A stretch of DNA of 64,000 nucleotides from Streptomyces roseoviridis. GTDB lineage: Bacteria > Actinomycetota > Actinomycetes > Streptomycetales > Streptomycetaceae. Location: positions 3,906,001 to 3,970,000 of the forward strand of contig NZ_BAAAWU010000001.1 of NCBI RefSeq assembly GCF_039535235.1. The letters run 5' to 3'. A model generated the notes under the pieces. That model ran no database searches and was not told the DNA's origin. It worked only from the letters and a program-made list of their open reading frames with translations. Within the stretch, counting starts at the first letter, position 1, and each line of letters starts with the position of its first letter. Shown here piece after piece: positions 8,064 through 17,087 of this stretch. The position numbers were made by a program, and so were the translations under genes.

Positions 8064-9179
8064 TCAGACCTCCTGCTTCTTCACGGCGTCCGTCACGGTG
8101 TTCTCCGTGGCGTTCTTCAGGACGGCGGGGTGCAGCGGGGCGGTGTCCGGAACACCGGCCGGCCGCAGGTTCGCGAACTCCTTGCGCAGCACTGGGACGA
8201 CCTCCTCGCCGAGCAGGTCCAGCTGCTCCAGGACGGTCTTCAGCGGCAGGCCCGCGTGGTCGATCAGGAAGAGCTGGCGCTGGTAGTCGCCGACGTACTC
8301 CCGGAAGGACAGGGTGCGCTCGATGACCTCCTGCGGCGAGCCGACGGTCAGCGGGGTCTCGCGGCTGAACTCCTCCAGGGAGGGGCCGTGGCCGTAGACG
8401 GGCGCGTTGTCGAAGTACGGGCGGAACTCCCGTACGGCGTCCTGGGAGTTCTTGCGCATGAAGACCTGGCCGCCGAGGCCGACGATCGCCTGCTCGGGGG
8501 TGCCGTGGCCGTAGTGCGCGTACCGCTGGCGGTAGAGGCGGACCATCTTCTCGGTGTGCTGCTTGGGCCAGAAGATGTGGTTGGCGAAGAAGCCGTCGCC
8601 GTAGTACGCGGCCTGCTCGGCGATCTCCGGGGAGCGGATGGAGCCGTGCCAGACGAACGGCGGGACGCCGTCGAGCGGGCGCGGGGTGGCGGTGAAGCCC
8701 TGGAGGGCGGTGCGGAACTTCCCTTCCCAGTCCACCACGTCCTCCCTCCACAGCCTGTGGAGGAGCGCGTAGTTCTCGATGGCGAGCGGGATGCCCTGGC
8801 GGATGTCCTGTCCGAACCACGGGTAGACCGGGCCGGTGTTGCCGCGGCCCATCATCAGGTCGACCCGGCCGTCGGCGAGGTGCTGGAGGGTCGCGTAGTC
8901 CTCGGCGATCTTCACCGGGTCGTTGGTGGTGATGAGGGTCGTGGACGTGGACAGGATCAGGTTTTCCGTGCGGGCCGCGATGTGCCCGAGGAGGGTGGTG
9001 GGGGAGGACGGCACGAACGGCGGGTTGTGGTGCTCGCCGGTGGCGAAGACGTCCAGGCCGACCTCCTCGGCCTTGAGCGCGATGGCGACGGTGTTCTTGA
9101 TCCGCTCGTGCTCGGTGGGGGTGCGGCCGGTGGTGGGGTCGGTCGTCACGTCACCGACGGTGAAGATCCCGAACTGCAT
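8064..9179 (-). CDS. LLM class flavin-dependent oxidoreductase, CE1758 type
   Basis: 371 residues of the luciferase-like monooxygenase TIM-barrel family. Visible are FATGEHHNPPFVPSSPTTLLGHIAART near the N-terminus, the DLMMGRGNTGPVYPWFGQD segment and GVPPFVWHGSIRSPE. It uses FMNH2 and O2; the reductase encoded downstream probably supplies the FMNH2. GAGAGGTGAG precedes the ATG. The pair forms a two-gene operon. An AAGCTT-centred near-palindrome at 9208-9219 upstream may be a regulator site. Confidence 0.95.
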   Translation of the reverse strand: MQFGIFTVGDVTTDPTTGRTPTEHERIKNTVAIALKAEEVGLDVFATGEHHNPPFVPSSPTTLLGHIAARTENLILSTSTTLITTNDPVKIAEDYATLQHLADGRVDLMMGRGNTGPVYPWFGQDIRQGIPLAIENYALLHRLWREDVVDWEGKFRTALQGFTATPRPLDGVPPFVWHGSIRSPEIAEQAAYYGDGFFANHIFWPKQHTEKMVRLYRQRYAHYGHGTPEQAIVGLGGQVFMRKNSQDAVREFRPYFDNAPVYGHGPSLEEFSRETPLTVGSPQEVIERTLSFREYVGDYQRQLFLIDHAGLPLKTVLEQLDLLGEEVVPVLRKEFANLRPAGVPDTAPLHPAVLKNATENTVTDAVKKQEV

Positions 9180-9207
9180 CGTGCTCACCTCTCGCGGGCT
9201 GTATTGG

Positions 9208-9219
9208 TTGAAGCTTAAA
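9208..9219 (-). promoter_or_regulatory. Near-palindrome upstream of the LLM operon
   Basis: TTGAAGCTTAAA is symmetrical around AAGCTT except at one base pair, and lies 29-40 bp upstream of the LLM start codon. It could be a half of a MarR-like operator or part of the promoter. The evidence is only positional. Confidence 0.35.
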
Positions 9220-9278
9220 TCATCTCGTCCAACGGCGCACCCCCGAGCCCTATTCCCGGCCCCGCTACGCTGGGGTGC

Positions 9279-9419
9279 GTGGCCGCAGACCCGCACGACA
9301 CGGAGCGCTGGAAGGAGCGGGGCGTGATGCTCCGCGTCTTTGTGTACGTGTTCGCGACGCACGCCTTCGCCGGTTTCGTCTGGCTGCTCTTCTACGTCGG
9401 TCAGAACGCCCAGAAGTAG
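9279..9419 (+). CDS. DUF6126-like small membrane protein
   Basis: A 46-residue protein from GTG 9279 to the TAG at 9417-9419. After a charged start (ERWKERGV) comes one hydrophobic helix, MLRVFVYVFATHAFAGFVWLL in part, then a short GQNAQK tail. This matches the small actinobacterial DUF6126 pattern. A TACGCT element at 9266-9271 lies 7 bp before the GTG, so translation may be leaderless. The usual HTH partner gene is not seen beside it. It is easily missed by gene callers. Confidence 0.6.
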   Translation: MAADPHDTERWKERGVMLRVFVYVFATHAFAGFVWLLFYVGQNAQK

Positions 9420-9462
9420 CCACTGAGCGGCCCGTTTCCGCCCTCCCGTAGAGTCGGCCGGT

Positions 9463-10935
9463 GTGAACGCCGCGATACCGGAGCAGCCGCAGCCCTCGGG
9501 GCCCTCGGAGCCCTCGGAGCCGTCTGAGCCCGTGCAGCAGCCGGAGCCGGAGCCGTCGCAGGAGCCGGAGCCGGAGCCGGCGGAGCCCGTCCAGCAGCCC
9601 GAGCCCGTCCAGCAGCCCGAGCCGCCGCAGCAGCGGGGTGCCTCGGAGCAGCCCGAGCCGCCGCAGCAGCGGGACCCCTCGGGCCCCGAGCCCGTGCGGC
9701 AGCCCGGCCCGGTGGTGTCGGTCGTCGGGATCGGTGCCGACGGCTGGGACGGACTCCCCGAGACCTCCCGCCGGACCCTGCGCTCCGCCGAGGTCCTGAT
9801 CGGCGGCCCCCGCCAGCTCGACCTGCTGCCCGCCGCCGACTGCCCCGGCACCCGCGTCCCCTGGCCGAGCCCCCTGCGGCCCGCCGTGCCCGGCCTGCTC
9901 GCCGCCCACGCGGGCCGCCGCGTCGCCGTCCTCGCCAGCGGCGACCCCTTCTTCTACGGGATCGGCCGCACCCTCACCGAGGCCCTCGGGCCGGACCGCC
10001 CCGCCGCCCTCCACGTGCAGCCGCACCCGTCCTCCGTCTCGTACGCCTGCGCCCGGCTCGGCTGGCCCCTGGAGGCCACCGAGACGATCTCCCTGGTCGC
10101 GCGGCCCCTGGACGCGCTCACGGCCGCCCTCCACGACGGCCGCCGCCTGCTGCTCCTCGGCGAGGGCCCCGACTCGCCCGCACGGGTCGCCGCGCTGCTG
10201 CGCGAGCGCGGCTGGGGCGGCACCCGGATCCGGGTCCTCGAACAGCTCGGCGGCCCGCGCGAGCGGATCCTCGACGGCACCGCCGCCCACTGGCCCCACG
10301 AGCGGACCGACGCCCTGCACGTCCTCGCCCTCGACTGCGTGCGCGACCGGGACACCCTGCGGCTCGGCACCACTCCCGGCCTGCCCGACGAGGCGTACGA
10401 GCACGACGGCCAGCTCACCAAGCGCTACGTCCGCGCCGCCACCCTCGCCGCCCTCGCGCCGGCCCCCGGCGAACTGCTCTGGGACGTCGGCGGCGGCTCC
10501 GGCTCGATCGGCGTCGAGTGGATGCGGGCCCACCGCGCCTGCCGGGCCTTCGCCGTCGAGAAGTCGCCCGAGCGGGCCGCCCGTATCGTCCGCAACGCGG
10601 CCGCCCTCGGCGTACCGGGCCTGAAGGTCGTCACGGGCGCCGCCCCCGAGGCGCTGGCGGGTCTGCCGACCCCCGACGCGGTCTTCATCGGCGGCGGACT
10701 CACCGTCCCCGGCCTGCTCGACGCCTGCTGGGACGCGCTCCCGGTCGGCGGCCGGCTCGTCGCCAACACGGTGACCCTGGAGTCCGAGGCCGTGCTCGCC
10801 GCCCGCCACCGGCGCCACGGCGGCGAGCTGATCCGGCTCGCCGTCGCCGCCGCCGTGCCCGTGGGCGGCTTCACGGGCTGGCGCCAGGCCATGCCCGTCA
10901 CGCAGTGGTCCGTCATCAAGGAAGAGGAAGCATGA
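9463..10935 (+). CDS. cobL: Precorrin-6Y C5,15-methyltransferase (decarboxylating), CbiE-CbiT fusion
   Basis: 490 residues. Residues 1-83 are a low-complexity Pro/Glu/Gln/Ser stretch. The CbiE methylase domain begins at VVSVVGIGADGWDGL and contains LASGDPFFYGIGRTL. The CbiT domain carries the SAM motif LLWDVGGGSGSIGVEWMRA near residue 345. The enzyme methylates C5 and C15 of the corrin ring and decarboxylates the C12 acetate. A GTG start at 9463 with TAGAGT about 7 bp upstream suggests a leaderless message. A GTG near 9712 would remove the repeat. The stop overlaps the cobM start (ATGA). Confidence 0.95.
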   Translation: MNAAIPEQPQPSGPSEPSEPSEPVQQPEPEPSQEPEPEPAEPVQQPEPVQQPEPPQQRGASEQPEPPQQRDPSGPEPVRQPGPVVSVVGIGADGWDGLPETSRRTLRSAEVLIGGPRQLDLLPAADCPGTRVPWPSPLRPAVPGLLAAHAGRRVAVLASGDPFFYGIGRTLTEALGPDRPAALHVQPHPSSVSYACARLGWPLEATETISLVARPLDALTAALHDGRRLLLLGEGPDSPARVAALLRERGWGGTRIRVLEQLGGPRERILDGTAAHWPHERTDALHVLALDCVRDRDTLRLGTTPGLPDEAYEHDGQLTKRYVRAATLAALAPAPGELLWDVGGGSGSIGVEWMRAHRACRAFAVEKSPERAARIVRNAAALGVPGLKVVTGAAPEALAGLPTPDAVFIGGGLTVPGLLDACWDALPVGGRLVANTVTLESEAVLAARHRRHGGELIRLAVAAAVPVGGFTGWRQAMPVTQWSVIKEEEA

Positions 10936-11681
10936 CCGTCTACTTCATCGGCGCGGGCCCCGGCGCGGCCGACCTGATCACCGTGCGCGGCGCGCGGACC
11001 TTGGCGAAGTGCGGGGTCTGCCTCTACGCCGGTTCCCTCGTCCCGCGCGAGCTGCTCGCGGAGTGCCCGCCGGACGCCAGGCTGGTCGACACGGCGAAGA
11101 TGGACCTCGACCAGATCGTCGCCGAGATCACCGCGGCCCACGAGGCCGGTCAGGACGTGGCCCGGCTGCACTCCGGCGACCCGTCCGTCTTCAGCGCCAT
11201 GGCCGAGCAGATGCGGCGCCTGGACGCGGCCGGCATCCCCTACGAGGTCGTGCCCGGCGTGCCCGCCTTCGCGGCCGCCGCCGCCGCGCTCAAGCGGGAA
11301 CTGACCGTGCCGACCGTCGGCCAGACCGTCATCCTCACCCGCATCGCCCAGCAGGCCACGCCGATGCCGCAGGGCGAGGACCTCGCCACCCTCGGCCGCA
11401 GCGGCGCCCTGCTCGTCCTCCACCTCGGCGCCCGCTACGCCGACCGGATCGTTTCCGAGCTGGTCCCCCACTACGGCGCCGACTGCCCGGCCGCCGTCGT
11501 CGCGATGGCCAGCCGGCCCGACGAGGTCGTGCTGCGCGGCACCCTGGAGGACATCGCGGACCAGGTGAAGGCGGCCGGCATCACCAAGACCGCCGTCATC
11601 CTCGTGGGCCGCACGCTGGCCGCCTCGGAGTTCCGCGACAGCCACCTCTACGACCCGGCCCGGGACCGCCACACCTGCTGA
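10932..11681 (+). CDS. cobM: Precorrin-4 C11-methyltransferase
   Basis: 249 residues of the tetrapyrrole methylase family. The first motif is VYFIGAGPGAADLITVRGA, followed by YAGSLVP and the LHSGDPSVFSAMAEQM SAM-binding loop, then VVPGVPAFAAAAA. The enzyme methylates C11 of precorrin-4 with SAM. It is translationally coupled to cobL. Length is normal for the family. Confidence 0.97.
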   Translation: MTVYFIGAGPGAADLITVRGARTLAKCGVCLYAGSLVPRELLAECPPDARLVDTAKMDLDQIVAEITAAHEAGQDVARLHSGDPSVFSAMAEQMRRLDAAGIPYEVVPGVPAFAAAAAALKRELTVPTVGQTVILTRIAQQATPMPQGEDLATLGRSGALLVLHLGARYADRIVSELVPHYGADCPAAVVAMASRPDEVVLRGTLEDIADQVKAAGITKTAVILVGRTLAASEFRDSHLYDPARDRHTC

Positions 11682-11711
11682 GCGGTGCCCGGGCGGCGGG
11701 CGGCCGGGTGC

Positions 11712-11786
11712 TCAGGCGTTGGGCCGCTTGCCGTGGTTGGCCTTCTTCTTCTTACGGGCCCGCTTCTTGTTGCCGCGCTTCGCCAT
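11712..11786 (-). CDS. Ribosomal protein bL37 (24 residues)
   Basis: A 24-residue, strongly basic protein starting MAKRGNKKRARKKKK and ending ANHGKRPNA. This matches bL37, the tiny actinobacterial large-subunit protein first described in mycobacterial ribosomes. GGGAGGAA sits 7-8 bp before the ATG, an unusually good ribosome binding site here. It lies alone between cobM and a hypothetical gene. It is too short for many gene finders. Confidence 0.85.
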   Translation of the reverse strand: MAKRGNKKRARKKKKANHGKRPNA

Positions 11787-11896
11787 GGGGATTCCTCCCT
11801 TTCGTATGCGTCGGGGGTTGCGTCGGGGGGTTGCCCTGCCGAGCCTAGGGGCGCCGCCCGGGCCCCGCACGTCGGCTGTCGGTGCCGTGCGCTGCA

Positions 11897-12586
11897 ATGG
11901 GTCCCGTGACCGTCTACGACGTGGCCCGGGCGCTGCCGGGCATCGGGGAACTGCGCGACCACTGCCGTGGGCTCGCGATGCTGGACGCGGTGCTCAGCCC
12001 GGAGTGGGAGGACCGGTACTACTCCTTCGACGCGCACGGGGAGGAGGGCGAGCAGATGGCTTCCATGCGGAACGGCATGGGCGACGAGTACGCGATCGTG
12101 TTCTCCGACGCCGGGGCCTACGCCCGGGGCTTCGACCACGAGTCGCCGATGAGCCCGTGGGCCCGCACGGACACCCCCGCGCCCTGGCCCGGCGTCCTCG
12201 ACTCCGTACCGGAGGTCTTCCGGCCGTACGTGACGGAGCCCGCGTTCTGCGCGGAGGACGGCACCCCCACGGTCACCTGCTGCCTGTGGCGCGAGGCCGC
12301 CGACACCGCGTGGCGGACCGGCACCGTCGACTTCCCCGCCCGGGACGGGGACGATCCCGACGGCGCCGCGTACGTCTTCGAGCTGCTCGTCGACCGCTCG
12401 GCACAGGCGTACGCGGAATGGGCCTCCGACTACCACGAGACGGACGTCGACATCGACGCCGTCCGCCACGTCCTCGCCCTGCGCCCCCTGACCGCGGCGG
12501 TGGTCGCCGCCCTCAACCCGGAGGCGGAGCTCGCGGACCTCGCCGAGGACATGGCGGAGATCGGCTACCCGACGCTCACGCGGTGA
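11897..12586 (+). CDS. Conserved hypothetical protein
   Basis: About 229 residues from ATG 11897; an in-frame GTG at 11906 is an alternative. The sequence is soluble and acidic, with no signal peptide, and includes VLSPEWEDRYYSFDAHGEEGE, MGDEYAIVFSDAGAYARGFDHES and VTCCLWREA. I do not recognise an enzyme motif. Its 3' end overlaps the convergent acetyltransferase gene by 11 bp. It is not related to the cobalamin genes around it as far as can be seen. Confidence 0.75.
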   Translation: MGPVTVYDVARALPGIGELRDHCRGLAMLDAVLSPEWEDRYYSFDAHGEEGEQMASMRNGMGDEYAIVFSDAGAYARGFDHESPMSPWARTDTPAPWPGVLDSVPEVFRPYVTEPAFCAEDGTPTVTCCLWREAADTAWRTGTVDFPARDGDDPDGAAYVFELLVDRSAQAYAEWASDYHETDVDIDAVRHVLALRPLTAAVVAALNPEAELADLAEDMAEIGYPTLTR

Positions 12587-13127
12587 CGCCCCACTCCGGC
12601 GCCAGCACCGCCATCACCGTCGCGTCCACCCGCTGGCCCTCCCACAGCAGCGCGCCCCGCAGGGTGCCCTCCGTGCGGAAGCCGGCCTTCTCGTAGGCGC
12701 GGCGGGCGCGCGGGTTGAAGGCGTAGACCTCCAGCCAGACGCGGTGGAGGCCGACGGCCTCGAAGGCGTGGCCGACGATCAGCCGGGTGGCCTCCGTGCC
12801 GAGCCCGCGGCCGATGCCGGCCGGGGCGAAGCAGATCCGGAAGGCGCAGCTCTCGTTGTCGGGGTCCCACTCGTTGAGCACCGCCTCGCCCACCACCCGC
12901 CCCGTGGCCCGTTCCACGACCGCGAGGTCGAGCCGGTCGTTCTGGTCGCCCCGCGATCCGTACCACCGGCGCAGCCCGGACTCGTCGAAGTCGGTGTGGC
13001 AGCCGGTCAGGCGGGCGATCTCGGGGTCCTGGAACATCGGCAGCAGCGCGGGGACGTCGTCCTCGGTGACGGGGCGCAGCACGACGCGGTCGCCGGTGAG
13101 GGTGGGCTTGTGGGAGAAGTCGGCCAT
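12576..13127 (-). CDS. GNAT family N-acetyltransferase
   Basis: 183 residues of the RimJ/RimL-like GNAT type. Visible are LTGDRVVLRPVTEDDVPALLPMF at the start, the acetyl-CoA loop GIGRGLGTEATRLIVGHAF and the family signature VWLEVYAFNPRARRAYEKAGF. It transfers an acetyl group to an amine whose identity is unknown. It is monocistronic and convergent with the hypothetical gene. Confidence 0.93.
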   Translation of the reverse strand: MADFSHKPTLTGDRVVLRPVTEDDVPALLPMFQDPEIARLTGCHTDFDESGLRRWYGSRGDQNDRLDLAVVERATGRVVGEAVLNEWDPDNESCAFRICFAPAGIGRGLGTEATRLIVGHAFEAVGLHRVWLEVYAFNPRARRAYEKAGFRTEGTLRGALLWEGQRVDATVMAVLAPEWGVTA

Positions 13128-13433
13128 CGGACGATTGTGGGGGCGGGACGGCCGGCTTGTCGTGCGCTTTTACGGGCCGGTCCGGGCCGGTCCGGTGTTC
13201 CTACGGCCCCGGCCCCGGCCCGGCAGGAGCCGCCCGTTCCGGCCCGGTGCTTCACGGTGCGCCCCTGGTCTCGCCCGGCCCCGCCCCGCCCGACAGGCCC
13301 TGCCCCGCCCGACAGGCCGGCCCTGCCCCGACTCGGCAGCCCCGGCCCCGACAGGCCCTGCCCCGCCCGACAGGCCGGCCCTGCCCCGACCCGGCAGCCC
13401 CGGCCCCGGCGGGCCCGGCCCCGCCCGTCGTCC
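13128..13433. repeat. Intergenic GC-rich block with a 58-bp tandem duplication
   Basis: A 306-bp stretch without a credible gene. Bases 13292-13349 and 13350-13407 are 58-bp tandem copies differing at a single position. Each is built of shorter GACAGGCC/CTGCCCCG words. Several long frames cross it, but their composition is that of the repeat. Confidence 0.75.
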
Positions 13434-14549
13434 CTACGGCCCCGCCACCGCCGAGCGTCCCACCACGGCCCCCGCCCGGTCGATGCACACCACGTCCACG
13501 GACACCGGCGCCCCCCGCAGCACCGCCAGGGCCTCGTCACGGGCGCGGGCGGCGACCAGGTCGCCCAGGGGGACCCCGGCGGCCTCGCAGAGGCGGAGGG
13601 CGGCCAGGCCCGTGTTGGCGTCGGCGATCTCCTGGGCCAGGGACTCGGACGCGCCGCCCGTGCGGGCCAGCTCGGCGAGGAAGGTCTTGTCGACCTGGGA
13701 GCGGGCGGAATGCAGGTCCAGGTGGCCGGCGGCCAGCTTGGACAGCTTCGCGAAGCCGCCGCAGATCGTGAGCCGGTCCACGGGATGGCGGCGGACGTAC
13801 TTGAGGACGGCGCCCGCGAAGTCGCCCATGTCGAGCAGCGCGATCTCCGGCAGGTCGTACAGCTCGGTCACCGTCCGTTCGGAGGTGGAACCGGTGCAGC
13901 CGGCGACGTGGGTGAGGCCGCCGGCGCGGGCCACGTCGACCCCGCGGCGGATGGAGTCGATCCAGGCGGAGCACGAGTAGGGCACGACGACGCCGGTGGT
14001 GCCGAGGATGGACAGGCCGCCGAGGATGCCGATCCGCGGGTTCCAGGTGGAGCGGGCGATCTCGGCGCCGTCGTCGACGGAGATCGTGACCTCCACGTCG
14101 CCCGTGCCGCCGTGCGCCGCCGCGACCTCCGCCACGTGCGCGCGCATCAGCTGCCGGGGCACGGGGTTGATCGCCGGCTCGCCCACCTCAAGCGGCAGCC
14201 CCGGCAGGGTGACCGTGCCCACGCCCTCGCCGGCCCGGAACACCACACCGGAGCCGGCCGGCAGGAGCCGTACCGTCGAGCGGATCAGCGCCCCGTGCGT
14301 GACGTCCGGGTCGTCGCCCGCGTCCTTCACGACGGCGGCCATGGCCGCGTCCGGCCCCAGGTGCTCCGCCGCGAGCGCGAACGCCGGCGTCTGGCCCTTG
14401 GGCAGGGTGATCGTCACCGGGTCGGGGAACTCTCCGGTGAGCAGCGCCGTGTACGCGGCGGTCGTCGCCGCCGTCGCGCAGGCACCGGTCGTCCAGCCGG
14501 GCCGCAGACCGGTGTGCTTGAGTTGGGCCGCACGCCCGCCGGAACTCAT
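13434..14549 (-). CDS. cbiD: Cobalt-precorrin-5B C1-methyltransferase family protein
   Basis: 371 residues. The family start LRPGWTTGACATAATTAA is present, then ITLPKGQTPAFAL, VVKDAGDDPDVTHG, NPRIGILGGLSILGTTGVV and GDFAGAVLKYVRRHPV. In the anaerobic pathway this enzyme methylates C1 during loss of acetaldehyde. Here it sits with aerobic-pathway genes. The ATG at 14549 diverges from cobK with only 21 bp between the two start codons. Confidence 0.95.
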   Translation of the reverse strand: MSSGGRAAQLKHTGLRPGWTTGACATAATTAAYTALLTGEFPDPVTITLPKGQTPAFALAAEHLGPDAAMAAVVKDAGDDPDVTHGALIRSTVRLLPAGSGVVFRAGEGVGTVTLPGLPLEVGEPAINPVPRQLMRAHVAEVAAAHGGTGDVEVTISVDDGAEIARSTWNPRIGILGGLSILGTTGVVVPYSCSAWIDSIRRGVDVARAGGLTHVAGCTGSTSERTVTELYDLPEIALLDMGDFAGAVLKYVRRHPVDRLTICGGFAKLSKLAAGHLDLHSARSQVDKTFLAELARTGGASESLAQEIADANTGLAALRLCEAAGVPLGDLVAARARDEALAVLRGAPVSVDVVCIDRAGAVVGRSAVAGP

Positions 14550-14570
14550 GAACGGACTCCCAGGATTCCC

Positions 14571-15350
14571 ATGCACGTACTCATCCTCGGCGGGACGACC
14601 GAGGCCCGCTCCCTGGCCGGGCTGCTGCACTCCGGGCCGCCGCGCCCCGGGCTGCGGGTGACCAGCTCGCTCGCCGGGCGGGTGGCCGTGCCCCGGCTGC
14701 CGGTGGGCGAGGTGCGGATCGGCGGCTTCGGCGGGGCGGACGGGCTCGCCGCGTGGCTGCGGGAGCACGCCGTGGACGCGGTCATCGACGCCACCCATCC
14801 CTTCGCGGAGCGGATCAGTTTCAACGCGGCCCGGGCGGCCGCCACCGCCCATGTTCCCCTGCTGGCGCTGCGCCGCCCCGGCTGGGTCCCGGTCGAGGGC
14901 GACGACTGGCACGAGGTGGCGTCCCTCGACGAGGCGGCGGCTGCCCTCGACCGCCTCGGCGGCCCCGTCGACCGGGTCTTCCTCACCACCGGCCGGATGG
15001 GCCTCGCGGCCTTCGCCGGGCGACCCGAGTGGTTCCTGGTCCGCTCCGTGGACGCGCCCGAGCCGCCGATGCCGGCCCGGACCGAAGTCCTCCTGGACCG
15101 GGGGCCGTTCACCCTGGAGGGAGAGCGGGAACTGATCGCACGCCACCGCCTCGACGTCCTGGTGACGAAGGACAGTGGCGCCGCCGCCACCGCGCCCAAG
15201 CTCGCCGCCGCCCGCGAGGCCGGCATCCCGGTCGTGATCGTCCGCCGACCGCCCGTACCGGAGGGCGTGCCGACGGCCGCGACCCCGCGGGAGGCGGCGG
15301 ACTGGCTGCGCGCGACAGGCACGGCCGGGGGCCGTTCAATGGAGGAATGA
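14571..15350 (+). CDS. cobK: Precorrin-6A reductase
   Basis: 259 residues of the CobK/CbiJ family. The opening HVLILGGTTEARSLAGLL is diagnostic, then VIDATHPFAERISFNAARA, FLTTGRMGLAAFAG and a late VTKDSGAAATAPKLAAARE. It reduces the macrocycle of precorrin-6A with NADPH to precorrin-6B. It diverges from cbiD, and its stop overlaps the start of the serine hydrolase gene (ATGA). Confidence 0.97.
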   Translation: MHVLILGGTTEARSLAGLLHSGPPRPGLRVTSSLAGRVAVPRLPVGEVRIGGFGGADGLAAWLREHAVDAVIDATHPFAERISFNAARAAATAHVPLLALRRPGWVPVEGDDWHEVASLDEAAAALDRLGGPVDRVFLTTGRMGLAAFAGRPEWFLVRSVDAPEPPMPARTEVLLDRGPFTLEGERELIARHRLDVLVTKDSGAAATAPKLAAAREAGIPVVIVRRPPVPEGVPTAATPREAADWLRATGTAGGRSMEE

Positions 15351-16927
15351 GGACCGTTCGATGGCTTGCCGCGGCGGGACTGACGGCGCTGCTCGGCGTC
15401 ACGGCGGCCGCGCCCCCCGCCCCTCCGGCCGCCACCACCCCCGGACCCACGCCGCCACCGGCACAGCCGCCGCCCGAGCTCGACGACGCGGAGGTCCGGC
15501 GGGCCGTCGACCGGCTCGACGGGGTCGTCCAGGCGGCCATGAAACGCACCGGCGTGCCCGGCGTGGCCGTGGCCGTCGTGCACGACGGGAAGGTGCTCCA
15601 CCTCAAGGGGTACGGGGTGCGCAAGGCCGGTGAGAAGGCCGCCGTCGACGCCGACACCGTCTTCCAGCTCGCGTCGGTCTCCAAGCCGATCGCCTCGACC
15701 GTCGTGTCCGGCGCGGTCGGCACGAAGGGCTGGGAGAAACCGGTCGCGCCGCACCTCCCCGACTTCCGCCTCAAGGACCCGTGGGTCACCTCCCACGTGA
15801 CGGTCGCCGACCTGTTCGCGCACCGCAGCGGCCTTCCCGACCACGCCGGGGACCTGCTGGAGGACCTCGGCTACGACCGGGCGTACATCCTGTCCCACCT
15901 GCGCCACGAGCCGCTGACGCCGTTCCGCGCGAGCTACGCCTACACCAACTTCGGCCTGACGGCGGCCGCCGAGGCCGTCGCCGAGGAGAAGGGCGTGCCC
16001 TGGGAGAAGCTCGCCGAGGACGTCCTGTACGCGCCGGCCGGCATGGACTCCACGAGCTCCCGCTTCGAGGACTTCGAGAAGTCCGCCGACCGGGCCTGGG
16101 GACACGTCAGGGCCGGCGGCGCCTGGCAGGCGCGGTTCGTGCGCGACCCCGACGCCCAGTCCCCGGCCGGAGGCGTCAGCTCCACCGCCCGCGACATGGC
16201 GACCTGGCTGCGGCTGCAGCTCGCGAACGGCACCCTCGACGGCCGGAAGGTCATCGACGCCGAGGCCCTGGTGCGCACCCACTGGCCCGAGTCGGTCGCC
16301 AGCCCGCCCCGCGCCCCGGCCGGGCACACCGGCTTCTACGGCCTGGGCTGGAACGTGAGTTACGACGACGAGGGCAGGCTCAGGCTCTCGCACACCGGAG
16401 CGTTCGCCGAGGGCGCGCACACCAACGTCACGATGCTGCCCGGGGAACAGCTCGGCATCGTCGTGCTCACCAACGCCTCGCCGGTCGGCGTCGCCGACGC
16501 CGTCGCCCTCGACTTCTTCGACATCGCTCAGACCGGCGAGATCAGCCGCGACTGGATCCCCCTTGTGGACGCGGTCTACCAGCAGCAGGCGGACGAAGCC
16601 CGGTCGAAGACCGACTACGCCCGCCCGCCGCGCGACGCCCCGCCCGCGAAGCCCGCCGCCACCTACACCGGCACCTTCGACAACGCCTACTACGGCCGCG
16701 CCCAGGTCGTCACCGCCCAGGACGGCGCCCTCGCCCTCCGCCTGGGACCGCAGCCCCGGACGTACCGCCTGACGCACTACGCCGGCGACACCTTCAGCTT
16801 CGAGACCACCGGCGAGAACGCCGTCGGCCGCACGGGCGTCACCTTCACCCCGGACGGCAGGTCCTTCACGGTGGAGTACCTGAACCACGAGGGGCTGGGA
16901 ACGTTCACCCGTAACGGCGCGGGGTAG
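15347..16927 (+). CDS. Secreted serine hydrolase (class C beta-lactamase/PBP4-like)
   Basis: 526 residues from ATG 15347, with GGAGGA just upstream. An N-terminal signal-like helix is followed by a Pro-rich linker. The catalytic tetrad motif SVSK lies in FQLASVSKPIAS. YTN in SYAYTNFGL is the second motif and HTG in RLSHTGAF the third. The C-terminal part after residue 430 resembles a DUF3471-like beta domain. It is probably an extracytoplasmic peptidase or esterase. Coupling to cobK by a 4-base overlap is unexpected; no link to B12 is known. Confidence 0.93.
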   Translation: MRTVRWLAAAGLTALLGVTAAAPPAPPAATTPGPTPPPAQPPPELDDAEVRRAVDRLDGVVQAAMKRTGVPGVAVAVVHDGKVLHLKGYGVRKAGEKAAVDADTVFQLASVSKPIASTVVSGAVGTKGWEKPVAPHLPDFRLKDPWVTSHVTVADLFAHRSGLPDHAGDLLEDLGYDRAYILSHLRHEPLTPFRASYAYTNFGLTAAAEAVAEEKGVPWEKLAEDVLYAPAGMDSTSSRFEDFEKSADRAWGHVRAGGAWQARFVRDPDAQSPAGGVSSTARDMATWLRLQLANGTLDGRKVIDAEALVRTHWPESVASPPRAPAGHTGFYGLGWNVSYDDEGRLRLSHTGAFAEGAHTNVTMLPGEQLGIVVLTNASPVGVADAVALDFFDIAQTGEISRDWIPLVDAVYQQQADEARSKTDYARPPRDAPPAKPAATYTGTFDNAYYGRAQVVTAQDGALALRLGPQPRTYRLTHYAGDTFSFETTGENAVGRTGVTFTPDGRSFTVEYLNHEGLGTFTRNGAG

Positions 16928-17087
16928 CGGGGAGACGCCCTGGGAGTGCGATCGCGAACGTGGTGGAGGAGACCCTTCCCGAACTCTGGCTGGAAATCGT
17001 AGGTCTTCGCTTTGCTGACGTTCACGCGGGGAAGATTCCCGCTAGTCTCCCTCTGCCGTTGAAGAGCGAGTGTGCACGGGGGTACAC

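Noticed and set aside
16928..17087. A possible terminator and promoter between the serine hydrolase and the WXG-like gene
   Set aside because: TAGTCT and TTGCTG words occur, but the spacing (25 bp) is wrong and no clear hairpin was found.
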